This document shows, piece after piece, positions 34,817 to 41,614 of a stretch of 41,614 nt of DNA. The position numbers were made by a program, and so were the translations under genes. The notes beneath the pieces were generated by a model, which saw only the letters and a list, made by a program, of their open reading frames with translations, made no database searches and was not told the origin of the DNA. Each line of letters opens with the position of its first letter. Position 1 is the stretch's first letter. Source of the stretch: an uncultured Oscillochloris sp. (GTDB lineage Bacteria; Chloroflexota; Chloroflexia; Chloroflexales; Chloroflexaceae); the NCBI GenBank assembly GCA_903877945.1, contig CAIRFY010000323.1:1-41614 (forward strand), read 5' to 3'.

Positions 34817-37180
34817 ATGACCACCAGCAAATCCGACCTCAGCGAGCGCGATATCTGCACCAAGTTCATTACGCCCGCGATTGCGGCGGCCGGCTGGGAT
34901 GTGCGTCTCCAGGTGCGCGAGGAGGTCACGTTCACGAACGGGCGGGTGATCGTTCGCGGGAAACTGGTCAGCCGGGGGCAGACCCGCCGGGCTGACTATG
35001 TCCTCTCCCACAAGCCGAACCTGCCGCTGGCGATCATTGAGGCGAAGGATAATGCCCACAGCCTCGGCGATGGCATGCAGCAGGCCCTGGTCTACGCCGA
35101 GGCGCTGGATATCCCCTTTGTCTACAGCTCCAACGGCGATGGCTTCCTTGAGCATGACCGCACCGTTGCCAGCGGGATCGTAGAGCGCCAGCTCTCCCTG
35201 GCCGAGTTCCCCTCGCCCGACGCGCTCTGGGCGCGCTACTGCGCCTGGAAGAGCCTCACCGCCCCCGCGCAGCAGCAGGTGGTCGCCCAGGACTACTACA
35301 GCGACGGGAGTGGTCGTGACCCGCGCTACTATCAGCGCACGGCGATCAACCGGGTGATCGAGGCCATCGCCCACGGCCAGAATCGACTGCTGCTGGTGAT
35401 GGCCACCGGCACCGGCAAGACCTACACCGCCTTCCAGATCATCTGGCGGCTCTGGAAGTCCGGCGCGCGCAGGCGCATCCTCTTCCTGGCCGACCGCACT
35501 ATCCTGGTTGACCAGACCCGCAATAACGACTTCAAGCCCTTCGGCTCGGCGATGACCAAGATCCAGAACCGTCAGGCCGATACGTCCTACGAGATCTACC
35601 TCGCGCTCTACCAGGCGGTCTCCGGCACCGAGGAGGCGCAGAATATCTACAAGCAGTTCTCGCGCGGCTTCTTCGACCTGATTGTGGTCGATGAGTGCCA
35701 CCGGGGCAGCGCCGCCGCCGACTCGGCCTGGCGCGAGATCCTGGAGTACTTCAGCGCCGCGACTCAGATCGGCCTGACGGCCACGCCCAAGGAGACGAAG
35801 GAGATCTCGAACAGCGACTACTTCGGCACGCCGGTCTATACCTACTCGCTGCGTCAGGGCATTGAAGATGGCTTCCTCGCACCCTACAAGGTGGTGCGGA
35901 TCGACCTCGACAAGGATCTGCTCGGCTGGCGACCTGAGCACGGCAAGCGCGATGCGAACGGGGCTGAGATCGAGGACCGGATCTACAACCAGCAGGACTT
36001 CGACCGCACATTGGTGCTCGACCAGCGCACGCAGTTGGTCGCCCGCAAGGTGGCCGAGTTCCTCCAGGCGACCGACCCCTACGCCAAGACGATTGTCTTC
36101 TGCGAGGATATTGACCATGCCGAGCGCATGCGTCAGGCGCTGGTGAACGCTCTACCCGAACTGGCCGGGGCCAACCGGCGCTATGTGGTGCGAATTACCG
36201 GCGACAACGATGAGGGCAAGGCCGAGTTGGACAACTTCATCGACCCCGAGAGCCGTTACCCGGTGATCGCTACCACCTCCAAGCTTCTCACCACCGGCGT
36301 GGACGCCCAGACCTGCAAGCTGATCGTGCTTGACCAGCGCATCCAGTCGATGACTGAGTTCAAGCAGATCATCGGTCGTGGCACACGCATCAACGAGGAG
36401 TACGACAAGTACTACTTCACGATCATCGACTTCAAGAAGGCCACCGAGCTCTTCGCCGATTCGGCCTTTGACGGTGACCCAGTACAGATCTACGAGCCGG
36501 ACGGGGATGCCTCGCCGGTGCCGCCGGATGATCTGCCCGAACCCGAGCCGGCTGAGCCAACAACCGGCGATGGCCTACCGGGCGATGATCTGCCTGAGGG
36601 CAGCGGCGGGGGCAGACGCATCCGCTACGTGGTTAACGACGTGCCGGTGTATGTGCTCGCCGAGCGAGTACAATACTACGGTGCCGACGGTCGTCTGATC
36701 ACCGAGTCTCTGCGCGACTACACCCGCAGCGCGGTGCGCCGCCAGTTCGCCTCACTCGACGCCTTCCTGACCCGCTGGGGCAAGGCCGAGCAGAAGCACG
36801 CGATCATCGTGGAGCTGGAGGAGCAGGGCGTATTGCTGCACGAGCTGGCCGAGCAGGTGGGCAAGGAGTTCGACCCGTTCGACCTAGTGGCCCACGTGGC
36901 CTTCGATCAGCCGCCGCTCACCCGGCGCGAGCGGGCCGAGCAGGTGCGCAAGCGCGACTACTTCGCCCGCTACGGCGAGCAGGCCCGCGCGGTGCTCGAC
37001 ACGCTGCTGGAGAAGTACGCCGACGCCGGGATCGAGCCGATTGAGAGCGTCGAGGTGCTCAAGGTGCAGCCCTTCGACCGGCTCGGCTCGCCGGTGGAGT
37101 TGATCAAGCGCTTCGGCGGGAAGGCCGAGTATCTGGAGGCTGTGCGCGAGCTGCGCGAGCATCTGTATCGTGCAGCGTAG
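34817..37180 (+). CDS. hsdR: Type I restriction enzyme R subunit
   Basis: The 787-residue protein is the DNA translocase and nuclease of a type I restriction system. The N-terminal nuclease shows D60 and E75-A-K77. The SF2 motor has Walker A MATGTGKT (K201, T202), DECH (292-295), a GLTATPKE motif and a C-terminal helicase lobe ending in an IIGRGTRINEEY motif VI. The length is that of the EcoEI-like (type IB/C) R subunits. It begins 32 bases after the CHAT gene without a clear ribosome site, and is followed by a repeat-flanked GIY-YIG gene and then hsdM. No specificity subunit is visible. Confidence 0.92.
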   Translation: MTTSKSDLSERDICTKFITPAIAAAGWDVRLQVREEVTFTNGRVIVRGKLVSRGQTRRADYVLSHKPNLPLAIIEAKDNAHSLGDGMQQALVYAEALDIPFVYSSNGDGFLEHDRTVASGIVERQLSLAEFPSPDALWARYCAWKSLTAPAQQQVVAQDYYSDGSGRDPRYYQRTAINRVIEAIAHGQNRLLLVMATGTGKTYTAFQIIWRLWKSGARRRILFLADRTILVDQTRNNDFKPFGSAMTKIQNRQADTSYEIYLALYQAVSGTEEAQNIYKQFSRGFFDLIVVDECHRGSAAADSAWREILEYFSAATQIGLTATPKETKEISNSDYFGTPVYTYSLRQGIEDGFLAPYKVVRIDLDKDLLGWRPEHGKRDANGAEIEDRIYNQQDFDRTLVLDQRTQLVARKVAEFLQATDPYAKTIVFCEDIDHAERMRQALVNALPELAGANRRYVVRITGDNDEGKAELDNFIDPESRYPVIATTSKLLTTGVDAQTCKLIVLDQRIQSMTEFKQIIGRGTRINEEYDKYYFTIIDFKKATELFADSAFDGDPVQIYEPDGDASPVPPDDLPEPEPAEPTTGDGLPGDDLPEGSGGGRRIRYVVNDVPVYVLAERVQYYGADGRLITESLRDYTRSAVRRQFASLDAFLTRWGKAEQKHAIIVELEEQGVLLHELAEQVGKEFDPFDLVAHVAFDQPPLTRRERAEQVRKRDYFARYGEQARAVLDTLLEKYADAGIEPIESVEVLKVQPFDRLGSPVELIKRFGGKAEYLEAVRELREHLYRAA

Positions 37181-37232
37181 GCTCTGTGAGGGCGAAGAAT
37201 CTCGCTATGAAACCGCAGCATATGCACGTAAC

Positions 37233-37310
37233 TGTCACCCTGAGCGTAGCGAAGGGTCCCGAGACTCATCCGCATCACCGCCGGGACGCTTCGCTTCGCT
37301 CAGGGTGACA
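37233..37310. repeat. Inverted repeat before the first GIY-YIG gene
   Basis: TGTCACCCTGAGCGTAGCGA (37233-37252) and its near complement at about 37290-37310 face each other, so the stretch can fold into a long hairpin with a central loop. It belongs to the CTGAGCG(A/C)AGCG family seen at four places in this window. It ends 18 bases before the GIY-YIG gene. Confidence 0.75.
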
Positions 37311-37328
37311 CATAAACTGTAGCCATCT

Positions 37329-37610
37329 ATGGCGTATTACGTTTACATCTTGGCCAGTCCATCGCGCACGATCTATATCGGCGTGACAAATGATCTGGAG
37401 CGGCGGGTCTATGAACACGCGCAGAAACTCATCCCCGGTTTCACCAGTCGCTACAATATTAGCCGCCTGGTCTACGTTGAAGAGACCCCCGATGTCTACG
37501 CGGCCATCAGCCGGGAGAAGCAACTGAAAGGCTGGCGTCGTGACAGGAAGTTAGCCCTGATTGAGTCGATCAACCCTGAGTGGCGCGATCTGAGTGTAGA
37601 TTGGGAATAG
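37329..37610 (+). CDS. GIY-YIG nuclease family protein, copy 1
   Basis: The 93-residue single-domain nuclease is of the URI/YhbQ-like group. The N-terminal YYVYIL...IYIGVTNDL strands form the GIY-YIG motif, followed by RRVYEH, FTSRYN and a REKQLKGW helix with the expected basic residues. Copy 2 at 41192 differs at about ten residues. It lies between hsdR and hsdM, flanked by palindromic repeats on both sides. Such proteins are common in many copies in some bacteria; a role in mobility or repair has been suggested from homing-nuclease relatives but is not known here. Confidence 0.88.
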   Translation: MAYYVYILASPSRTIYIGVTNDLERRVYEHAQKLIPGFTSRYNISRLVYVEETPDVYAAISREKQLKGWRRDRKLALIESINPEWRDLSVDWE

Positions 37611-37655
37611 CGCCCAATGCTTTATGATGGTTCTACCAAGCTGTCACTCCGCTCT

Positions 37656-37822
37656 GCGCACGGAATCCTGGCCGGGACGCTTCGCTGCGCTCAGCGTGAC
37701 AGGCCCCACATGTCATGCGCACGGAATCCTGGCCGGGACGCTTCGCTGCGCTCAGCGTGACAGGCCCCACATGTCATGCGCACGGAATCCTGGCCGGGAC
37801 GCTTCGCTGCGCTCAGCGTGAC
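37656..37822 (+). repeat. 61-bp direct repeats, about 2.7 copies
   Basis: Units start at 37656, 37717 and 37778, with almost no differences; the third is cut at the GTGACA end. Each carries CGCTGCGCTCAGCGTGAC, the reverse complement of the core of the repeats after the second GIY-YIG gene. No spacers differ between units, so this is not a CRISPR array. It fills the gap between GIY-YIG copy 1 and hsdM. Confidence 0.85.
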
Positions 37823-37842
37823 ATATTGAGACTTCTAAAACA

Positions 37843-39282
37843 ATGAGTATCTCGACCACGATCAAGACCATCCAGGACATCATGCGAAAGGACGCGGGCG
37901 TGGACGGCGACGCCCAGCGTATCAGCCAGTTGGTCTGGATGATCTTCCTCAAGATTTTCGACGACCGCGAGCAGGAGTACGAGCTGCTGGAGGATGACTA
38001 CCGCTCGCCCATTCCTACGCGGCTACGCTGGCGCAGATGGGCCGCCGACGCCGAGGGTATCACCGGCGAGGCCCTGCTGAACTTCGTGAACAACGACCTG
38101 TTCCCCACGCTCAAGGATCTGACCCTCGACCCGCAGCGTGACCGGCGCGGCCTGGTGGTGCGCGAGGTGTTTCAGGACGCCTACAACTACATGAAGAATG
38201 GCACCCTGGTGCGCCAAGTGGTCAACAAGCTCAATGAGGTTGACTTCAACCGCTCCGAGGACCGCCACCTCTTCGGCGACATCTACGAGCAACTGCTGCG
38301 CGACCTCCAGAGCGCGGGCAACAGCGGGGAGTACTATACGCCACGTGCCGTCACCCAGTTCATGGTTGATATGGTCAACCCGCGCCTCGGTGAGCGCCTG
38401 CTTGATCCCGCCGCCGGGACGGGCGGATTCCTGGCCTGCGCAATCGAGCATCTGCGCGCCCAGGTGAAGATCCCCACCGACGGCGACACGCTCCAGGCGT
38501 CGATCTTCGGCGTGGAGAAAAAGCAACTGCCGCACATGCTTTGCGTCACCAATATGCTGCTCCACGGCATTGAGGTGCCCTCGCAGATCCGCCGCGACAA
38601 CACCCTGGCCCGCCCACTGATCAGCTACACCCCCAAAGAGCGCGTCGATGTCATTCTCACCAACCCGCCCTTCGGTGGCATGGAGGAGGACGGGATCGAG
38701 CAGAGCTTCCCGCAGACCTTCCGCACCCGTGAGACAGCTGACCTGTTCCTGGTGCTAATCATCCACCTGCTCAAGGAGGGAGGGCGCGGGGCGATTGTCC
38801 TGCCGGACGGCACCCTGTTCGGCGAAGGCATCAAGACGCGGGTGAAGGAGAAGCTGCTGACCGAGTGCAACCTGCACACGGTCGTGCGCCTGCCCAACGG
38901 CGTCTTTGCGCCCTACACCGGGATCAAGACCAACCTGCTCTTCTTCACCAAGGGCACACCGACCCGCGAGGTCTGGTACTACGAGCACCCCTACCCTCCT
39001 GGCGCCAAGTCCTACTCGAAGACCAAGCCGATCCGTATCGAGGAGTTTGCGCCGGAAAAGGCGTGGTGGGAGAACCGGGTCGAGCACGAGTACGCCTGGC
39101 GCGTGCCGGTGGAGCAGATCGCGGAAAACGGCTACAACCTCGACAGCAAAAACCCGCACCAGATCGATGTGGAGCACCTCGACCCCGAGCATCTGCTGTC
39201 CAGCTACCGCACGCTGCTCGCCGATGTGGCCGAGGCCCGCGAGGCGCTGCGCCGCGAGCTGGCGGCATCGCTGGAGCGGTAG
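37843..39282 (+). CDS. hsdM: Type I restriction-modification methyltransferase subunit
   Basis: The 479-residue adenine-N6 methyltransferase has an N-terminal helical HsdM domain (about 5-130). AdoMet-binding motif I DPAAGTGGF starts at D188 and catalytic motif NPPF lies at 274-277. The C-terminal DPEHLL-x-SYR segment is a normal HsdM tail. It needs a specificity subunit (HsdS) to bind DNA, but none follows: the next gene is an AAA ATPase 60 bases on. It pairs with hsdR at 34817, from which it is split by a GIY-YIG gene and repeats. Confidence 0.92.
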   Translation: MSISTTIKTIQDIMRKDAGVDGDAQRISQLVWMIFLKIFDDREQEYELLEDDYRSPIPTRLRWRRWAADAEGITGEALLNFVNNDLFPTLKDLTLDPQRDRRGLVVREVFQDAYNYMKNGTLVRQVVNKLNEVDFNRSEDRHLFGDIYEQLLRDLQSAGNSGEYYTPRAVTQFMVDMVNPRLGERLLDPAAGTGGFLACAIEHLRAQVKIPTDGDTLQASIFGVEKKQLPHMLCVTNMLLHGIEVPSQIRRDNTLARPLISYTPKERVDVILTNPPFGGMEEDGIEQSFPQTFRTRETADLFLVLIIHLLKEGGRGAIVLPDGTLFGEGIKTRVKEKLLTECNLHTVVRLPNGVFAPYTGIKTNLLFFTKGTPTREVWYYEHPYPPGAKSYSKTKPIRIEEFAPEKAWWENRVEHEYAWRVPVEQIAENGYNLDSKNPHQIDVEHLDPEHLLSSYRTLLADVAEAREALRRELAASLER

Positions 39283-39294
39283 CAATCCATCCGC

Positions 39295-39303
39295 TGGTAC
39301 AAT
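39295..39303 (+). promoter_or_regulatory. Possible extended -10 promoter for the AAA/Toprim pair
   Basis: TGGTACAAT lies 40 bases before ATG 39343, with AGGAGTAGGA ribosome site between. No clear -35 box. If real, the pair is transcribed apart from hsdM. Confidence 0.4.
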
Positions 39304-39342
39304 GGCCACGCCAGCCTGTGAGCGAGGAGTAGGAAAAAGAGC

Positions 39343-40557
39343 ATGAGCGTTCGTCAACAGACAGTACTTGAGCGCCTGCGCGTCAAAAACTTTCGCAGCC
39401 TCGTCGATGTCGATCTGAGCTTTGATCGCCTGGTCGTGCTCGTTGGCGCGAATGGCTCAGGCAAGAGCACGGTGATCGACGTCGTTCGCTTTGTGCGTGA
39501 TGCGTTGACGCGCAGCCTCGACGACGCAATCCTTGATCGCAGTGGCATTGCCTCTATTCGGCGTTGGTCGCCGAGAGGTGCGCCTGATGTGAGCATCCAG
39601 CTCTGGCTGCGTGGCGCCAATTGGGAAGCTGAGTATAGCTTTGTGATTGGCAGCGAGCAGCGTGGTGCGTGGCGGGTCAAAGCAGAGAATCTTCTTATCA
39701 CCCAAACACCAAGCGATCACGTCGGTGAGTATGTGCGGGAGCAGCCAACGCTTGAATTTCATATCAAAGAGGGAAAGCTCGACAACACCCCGGAAGGCTT
39801 AGATCATATTGCTCGCCTGCCAGCACTCATCTCTACCAGCGATCTGCTTATGCCCAAGCTGCGCCTGTTGTCATTTATGCGCGCACCCGACGAAATGTAT
39901 CGTTTCTTCGCCGACATGAGCTTTCACACTATCTACCCCAACAGCCTGCGCGAACCACAGAAGCCAGGGAACGACTACCCGCTCGAAGAGCGCGGCCAGA
40001 ATCTGGCCTCCGTATTGCGAAGTTTTCAGCAGAACCATGACTCATATGCGCTGCTGAATGATGCGCTTGGCCGTGTGGTCGAGGGTGTGAGTAGCTACAC
40101 CGTCCAACTCATTGGCGGGTTTCTGGTGACGAGACTTCAGCACACCCCAACGGAGGGGGGGCGGCGTGGCCCAGCCTTTGATCTCTCCCAGGAATCTGAC
40201 GGAACCTTGCGTATGCTCGGCATCCTCACGGCGCTCTATCAGGAGCCGGCGCGCTCAATACTGACCATCGAGGAGCCCGAGTTGACGATACACCCAGGTG
40301 CCCTCGGCGTGCTTTGCGATGTCATCCTCGAAGCGAGCGCCCGCAGTCAGGTCATCGTCACAACCCATAGCCCCGATTTGATTGATCGCTTCCCGACCGA
40401 TTCGCTGCGGGTTGTTGATAAGCAAGATGGTGTAACCAGTGTCGGGCCAGTAAGTGACGACCAGCGCGCTGTCATTGCACAACACCTCTTCTCCCCTGGA
40501 GAATTACTCCGCATCGAGGGGTTGCAGCGCGAGGATACGCGAAAGGGTAGCCGCTAA
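39343..40557 (+). CDS. AAA_21/ABC-like ATPase
   Basis: The 404-residue ATPase is of the SMC/ABC-type AAA_15/21 group. It opens with RLRVKNFRSLVDVDLSF, then Walker A GANGSGKS (35-42). A signature-like LSQESDGTLR lies about residue 280, Walker B ILTIEEPE (E310, E311) follows, and the H-loop is TTHSPD. AGGAG upstream supports the start. It is followed after 4 bases by a Toprim-like DUF4276 gene. ATPase plus Toprim pairs are typical of OLD- and PARIS-like abortive infection modules, so a defence role is likely but not shown. Confidence 0.85.
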   Translation: MSVRQQTVLERLRVKNFRSLVDVDLSFDRLVVLVGANGSGKSTVIDVVRFVRDALTRSLDDAILDRSGIASIRRWSPRGAPDVSIQLWLRGANWEAEYSFVIGSEQRGAWRVKAENLLITQTPSDHVGEYVREQPTLEFHIKEGKLDNTPEGLDHIARLPALISTSDLLMPKLRLLSFMRAPDEMYRFFADMSFHTIYPNSLREPQKPGNDYPLEERGQNLASVLRSFQQNHDSYALLNDALGRVVEGVSSYTVQLIGGFLVTRLQHTPTEGGRRGPAFDLSQESDGTLRMLGILTALYQEPARSILTIEEPELTIHPGALGVLCDVILEASARSQVIVTTHSPDLIDRFPTDSLRVVDKQDGVTSVGPVSDDQRAVIAQHLFSPGELLRIEGLQREDTRKGSR

Positions 40558-40561
40558 TTCT

Positions 40562-41191
40562 ATGCCGACACTTGTGCCAGTTGTTGAGGGTGACGGCGAA
40601 ATGGAAGCAGTGCCCATGCTTCTCCGCCGTATGCTGGAACGCATGGAGCGCTGGGATTGGTCGGTTGGTAAAGCACGGAAGATTGGCGGGATTGGTAAGC
40701 TCCGTAAGGAGTTCGATAATCTGCTTCAGCGCTTGGCCACCGCTCCGGACTGCGATGCCATCCTCATCCTGAACGATATGGACGACGGCTGCCCGGTGAC
40801 AGAGGCGCTGGCCCTAGCGCAGCGGGCGCGCACGCTGATGCTGCCCTGTCCCGTGGCGCTCGTCTTGGCGCATCGTGAGTACGAATCTTGGTTCCTCACC
40901 AGCCTACCGACCATCGCCGGTAACTATGATCTGCCTGCCAATCTCGTCTATCAAGGAGAGATCGAAGGGCGGCGCGACGTGAAGGGCTGGCTCAGTGACC
41001 AGATGCCCCCAGGTAAGATCTACAAAGAGACGATCCACCAGGTCAGAATGACTGGCTTGCTCGATATTGACCTGGCCCTATCTTCACGCTCCTTCCAACG
41101 GTTCTACCATGCAGTTGAGGAACTGGTGGGTACAGGGGGCGTTGCGGAGCGAGGCTATGCGACACCAGCGCCCGCTGGTGATCACCCGTAA
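40562..41191 (+). CDS. DUF4276 family, Toprim-like protein
   Basis: The 209-residue protein starts PTLVPVVEGDGEMEAVP, the usual DUF4276 opening; the frame is open to 40454 but that part overlaps the ATPase. A Toprim-like acidic set is visible: E9 in VVEGDGE and D72-M-D74-D75 in ILNDMDDG. A conserved HREYESWFL follows. The nuclease or tRNA-cleaving activity known from other ATPase-coupled Toprim proteins is only an analogy. It is coupled to the ATPase (4-base gap) and abuts the GIY-YIG gene with no gap. Confidence 0.8.
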   Translation: MPTLVPVVEGDGEMEAVPMLLRRMLERMERWDWSVGKARKIGGIGKLRKEFDNLLQRLATAPDCDAILILNDMDDGCPVTEALALAQRARTLMLPCPVALVLAHREYESWFLTSLPTIAGNYDLPANLVYQGEIEGRRDVKGWLSDQMPPGKIYKETIHQVRMTGLLDIDLALSSRSFQRFYHAVEELVGTGGVAERGYATPAPAGDHP

Positions 41192-41473
41192 ATGGCCTAC
41201 TATGTGTACATCATGGCGAGTCCATCGCGCACGATCTATGTCGGCGTGACAAATGATCTAGAGCGGCGTGTATATGAACACGCGCAGAAGCTTCTCCCTG
41301 GCTTCACCAGTCGCTACAATGTTAGTCGGTTGGTCTACTTCGAGGAGACACCCGATATCTACGCAGCCATCAGCCGGGAGAAGCAGTTGAAGGGCTGGCG
41401 TCGCGACAGAAAAATTGCTCTGATCGAGTCCAGTAACCCCGAGTGGCGGGATCTCAGCACAGACTGGCAGTAA
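41192..41473 (+). CDS. GIY-YIG nuclease family protein, copy 2
   Basis: The 93-residue protein is a near duplicate of the one at 37329, with about ten substitutions, mostly conservative, while many codons differ synonymously. The motif strands YYVYIM...IYVGVTNDL and the REKQLKGW helix are kept. Its ATG follows the DUF4276 stop directly. Its 3' end (GACTGGCAGTAATTTCC) matches the 34-bp repeat that follows, so the repeat seems to have grown out of the gene end. Confidence 0.88.
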   Translation: MAYYVYIMASPSRTIYVGVTNDLERRVYEHAQKLLPGFTSRYNVSRLVYFEETPDIYAAISREKQLKGWRRDRKIALIESSNPEWRDLSTDWQ

Positions 41474-41614
41474 TTTCCGTCACGCTGAGCGCAGCGACTG
41501 GTAGTAATTTCCGTCACGCTGAGCGCAGCGACTGGTAGTAATTTCCGTCACGCTGAGCGCAGCGATTGGTAGTAATTTCCGTCACGCTGAGCGCAGCGAT
41601 TGGTAGTAATTTCC
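41468..41614 (+). repeat. 34-bp tandem repeats after GIY-YIG copy 2
   Basis: Four full units and a partial one, each containing TAATTTCCGTCACGCTGAGC and then GCAGCGA(C/T)TGGTAG, run to the window edge. The core TCACGCTGAGCGCAGCGA is palindrome-like and is the reverse complement of the core of the 61-bp repeats at 37656. No unique spacers are present. Confidence 0.88.

Noticed and set aside
34811..36118. 435-residue minus-strand open frame
   Set aside because: It is antisense to hsdR, a shadow of its GC-rich codon pattern.
37656..37822. Possible CRISPR array
   Set aside because: The 61-bp units are direct repeats with no variable spacers and no cas genes nearby.

Overview
The window looks like chromosomal DNA of a member of the phylum Chloroflexota, most likely class Chloroflexia. 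This is inferred from the high GC, the dispersed GAGAGGGG-type palindromic repeats, GIY-YIG genes next to CTGAGCGCAGCG-type repeats, a DUF4013 membrane protein, and multi-domain CHAT/TPR and hybrid-kinase genes. No rRNA or marker gene fixes the species.

Layout. (1) 47-5813: a redox or metal-handling locus. Three minus-strand genes encode a membrane-anchored coiled-coil protein with two PepSY domains, a Pro/Ala-rich membrane-anchored protein and a ferric-reductase-like six-helix cytochrome. They are divergent from an OmpR-type regulator and a kinase whose extracytoplasmic sensor also carries a PepSY-like module. A 173-bp MITE with terminal inverted repeats and a target duplication sits directly before the regulator. 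(2) 5911-15855: three overlapping plus-strand genes of about 1242, 480 and 1596 codons, the best candidate for a little-described system. The first fuses a DruA-like (DUF4338) region to a DptF-like P-loop ATPase, the second is DptG-like, and the third is a DptH/HerA-like translocase with an internal PD-(D/E)XK nuclease motif. The order matches the DptFGH/DndFGH restriction module, but no phosphorothioation genes are present. (3) 16067-21273: ordinary genes for a GT39-like membrane glycosyltransferase, an M1 metallopeptidase lipoprotein, a DUF4013 membrane protein and a CDP-alcohol phosphatidyltransferase, separated in part by the palindromic repeats. (4) 21474-26223: an Hpt-REC-REC-GGDEF diguanylate cyclase overlapping a GAF-GAF hybrid histidine kinase with two receivers and an Hpt domain. 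(5) 26250-26839: three minus-strand tRNA genes, Ser(GCU), Ser(UGA) and Trp(CCA), each with its own promoter. (6) 26900-41614: an accessory, defence-like region. It holds a 1200-residue MuA/TnsB-like protein with a degenerate DDE core, a CHAT protease-NTPase-TPR protein with almost identical 126-bp repeats, type I restriction genes hsdR and hsdM without a visible hsdS, an AAA ATPase paired with a Toprim-like DUF4276 protein, and two nearly identical GIY-YIG nuclease genes among short palindromic repeats.

How the genes work together (inference). The PepSY kinase/regulator pair probably controls the divergent PepSY/cytochrome operon. The FGH-like operon, the CHAT gene, the type I genes and the AAA/Toprim pair are separate anti-invader modules, and the tRNA cluster forms the left border of the larger accessory block. 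All functions are assigned from motifs read by eye; no database search was run.
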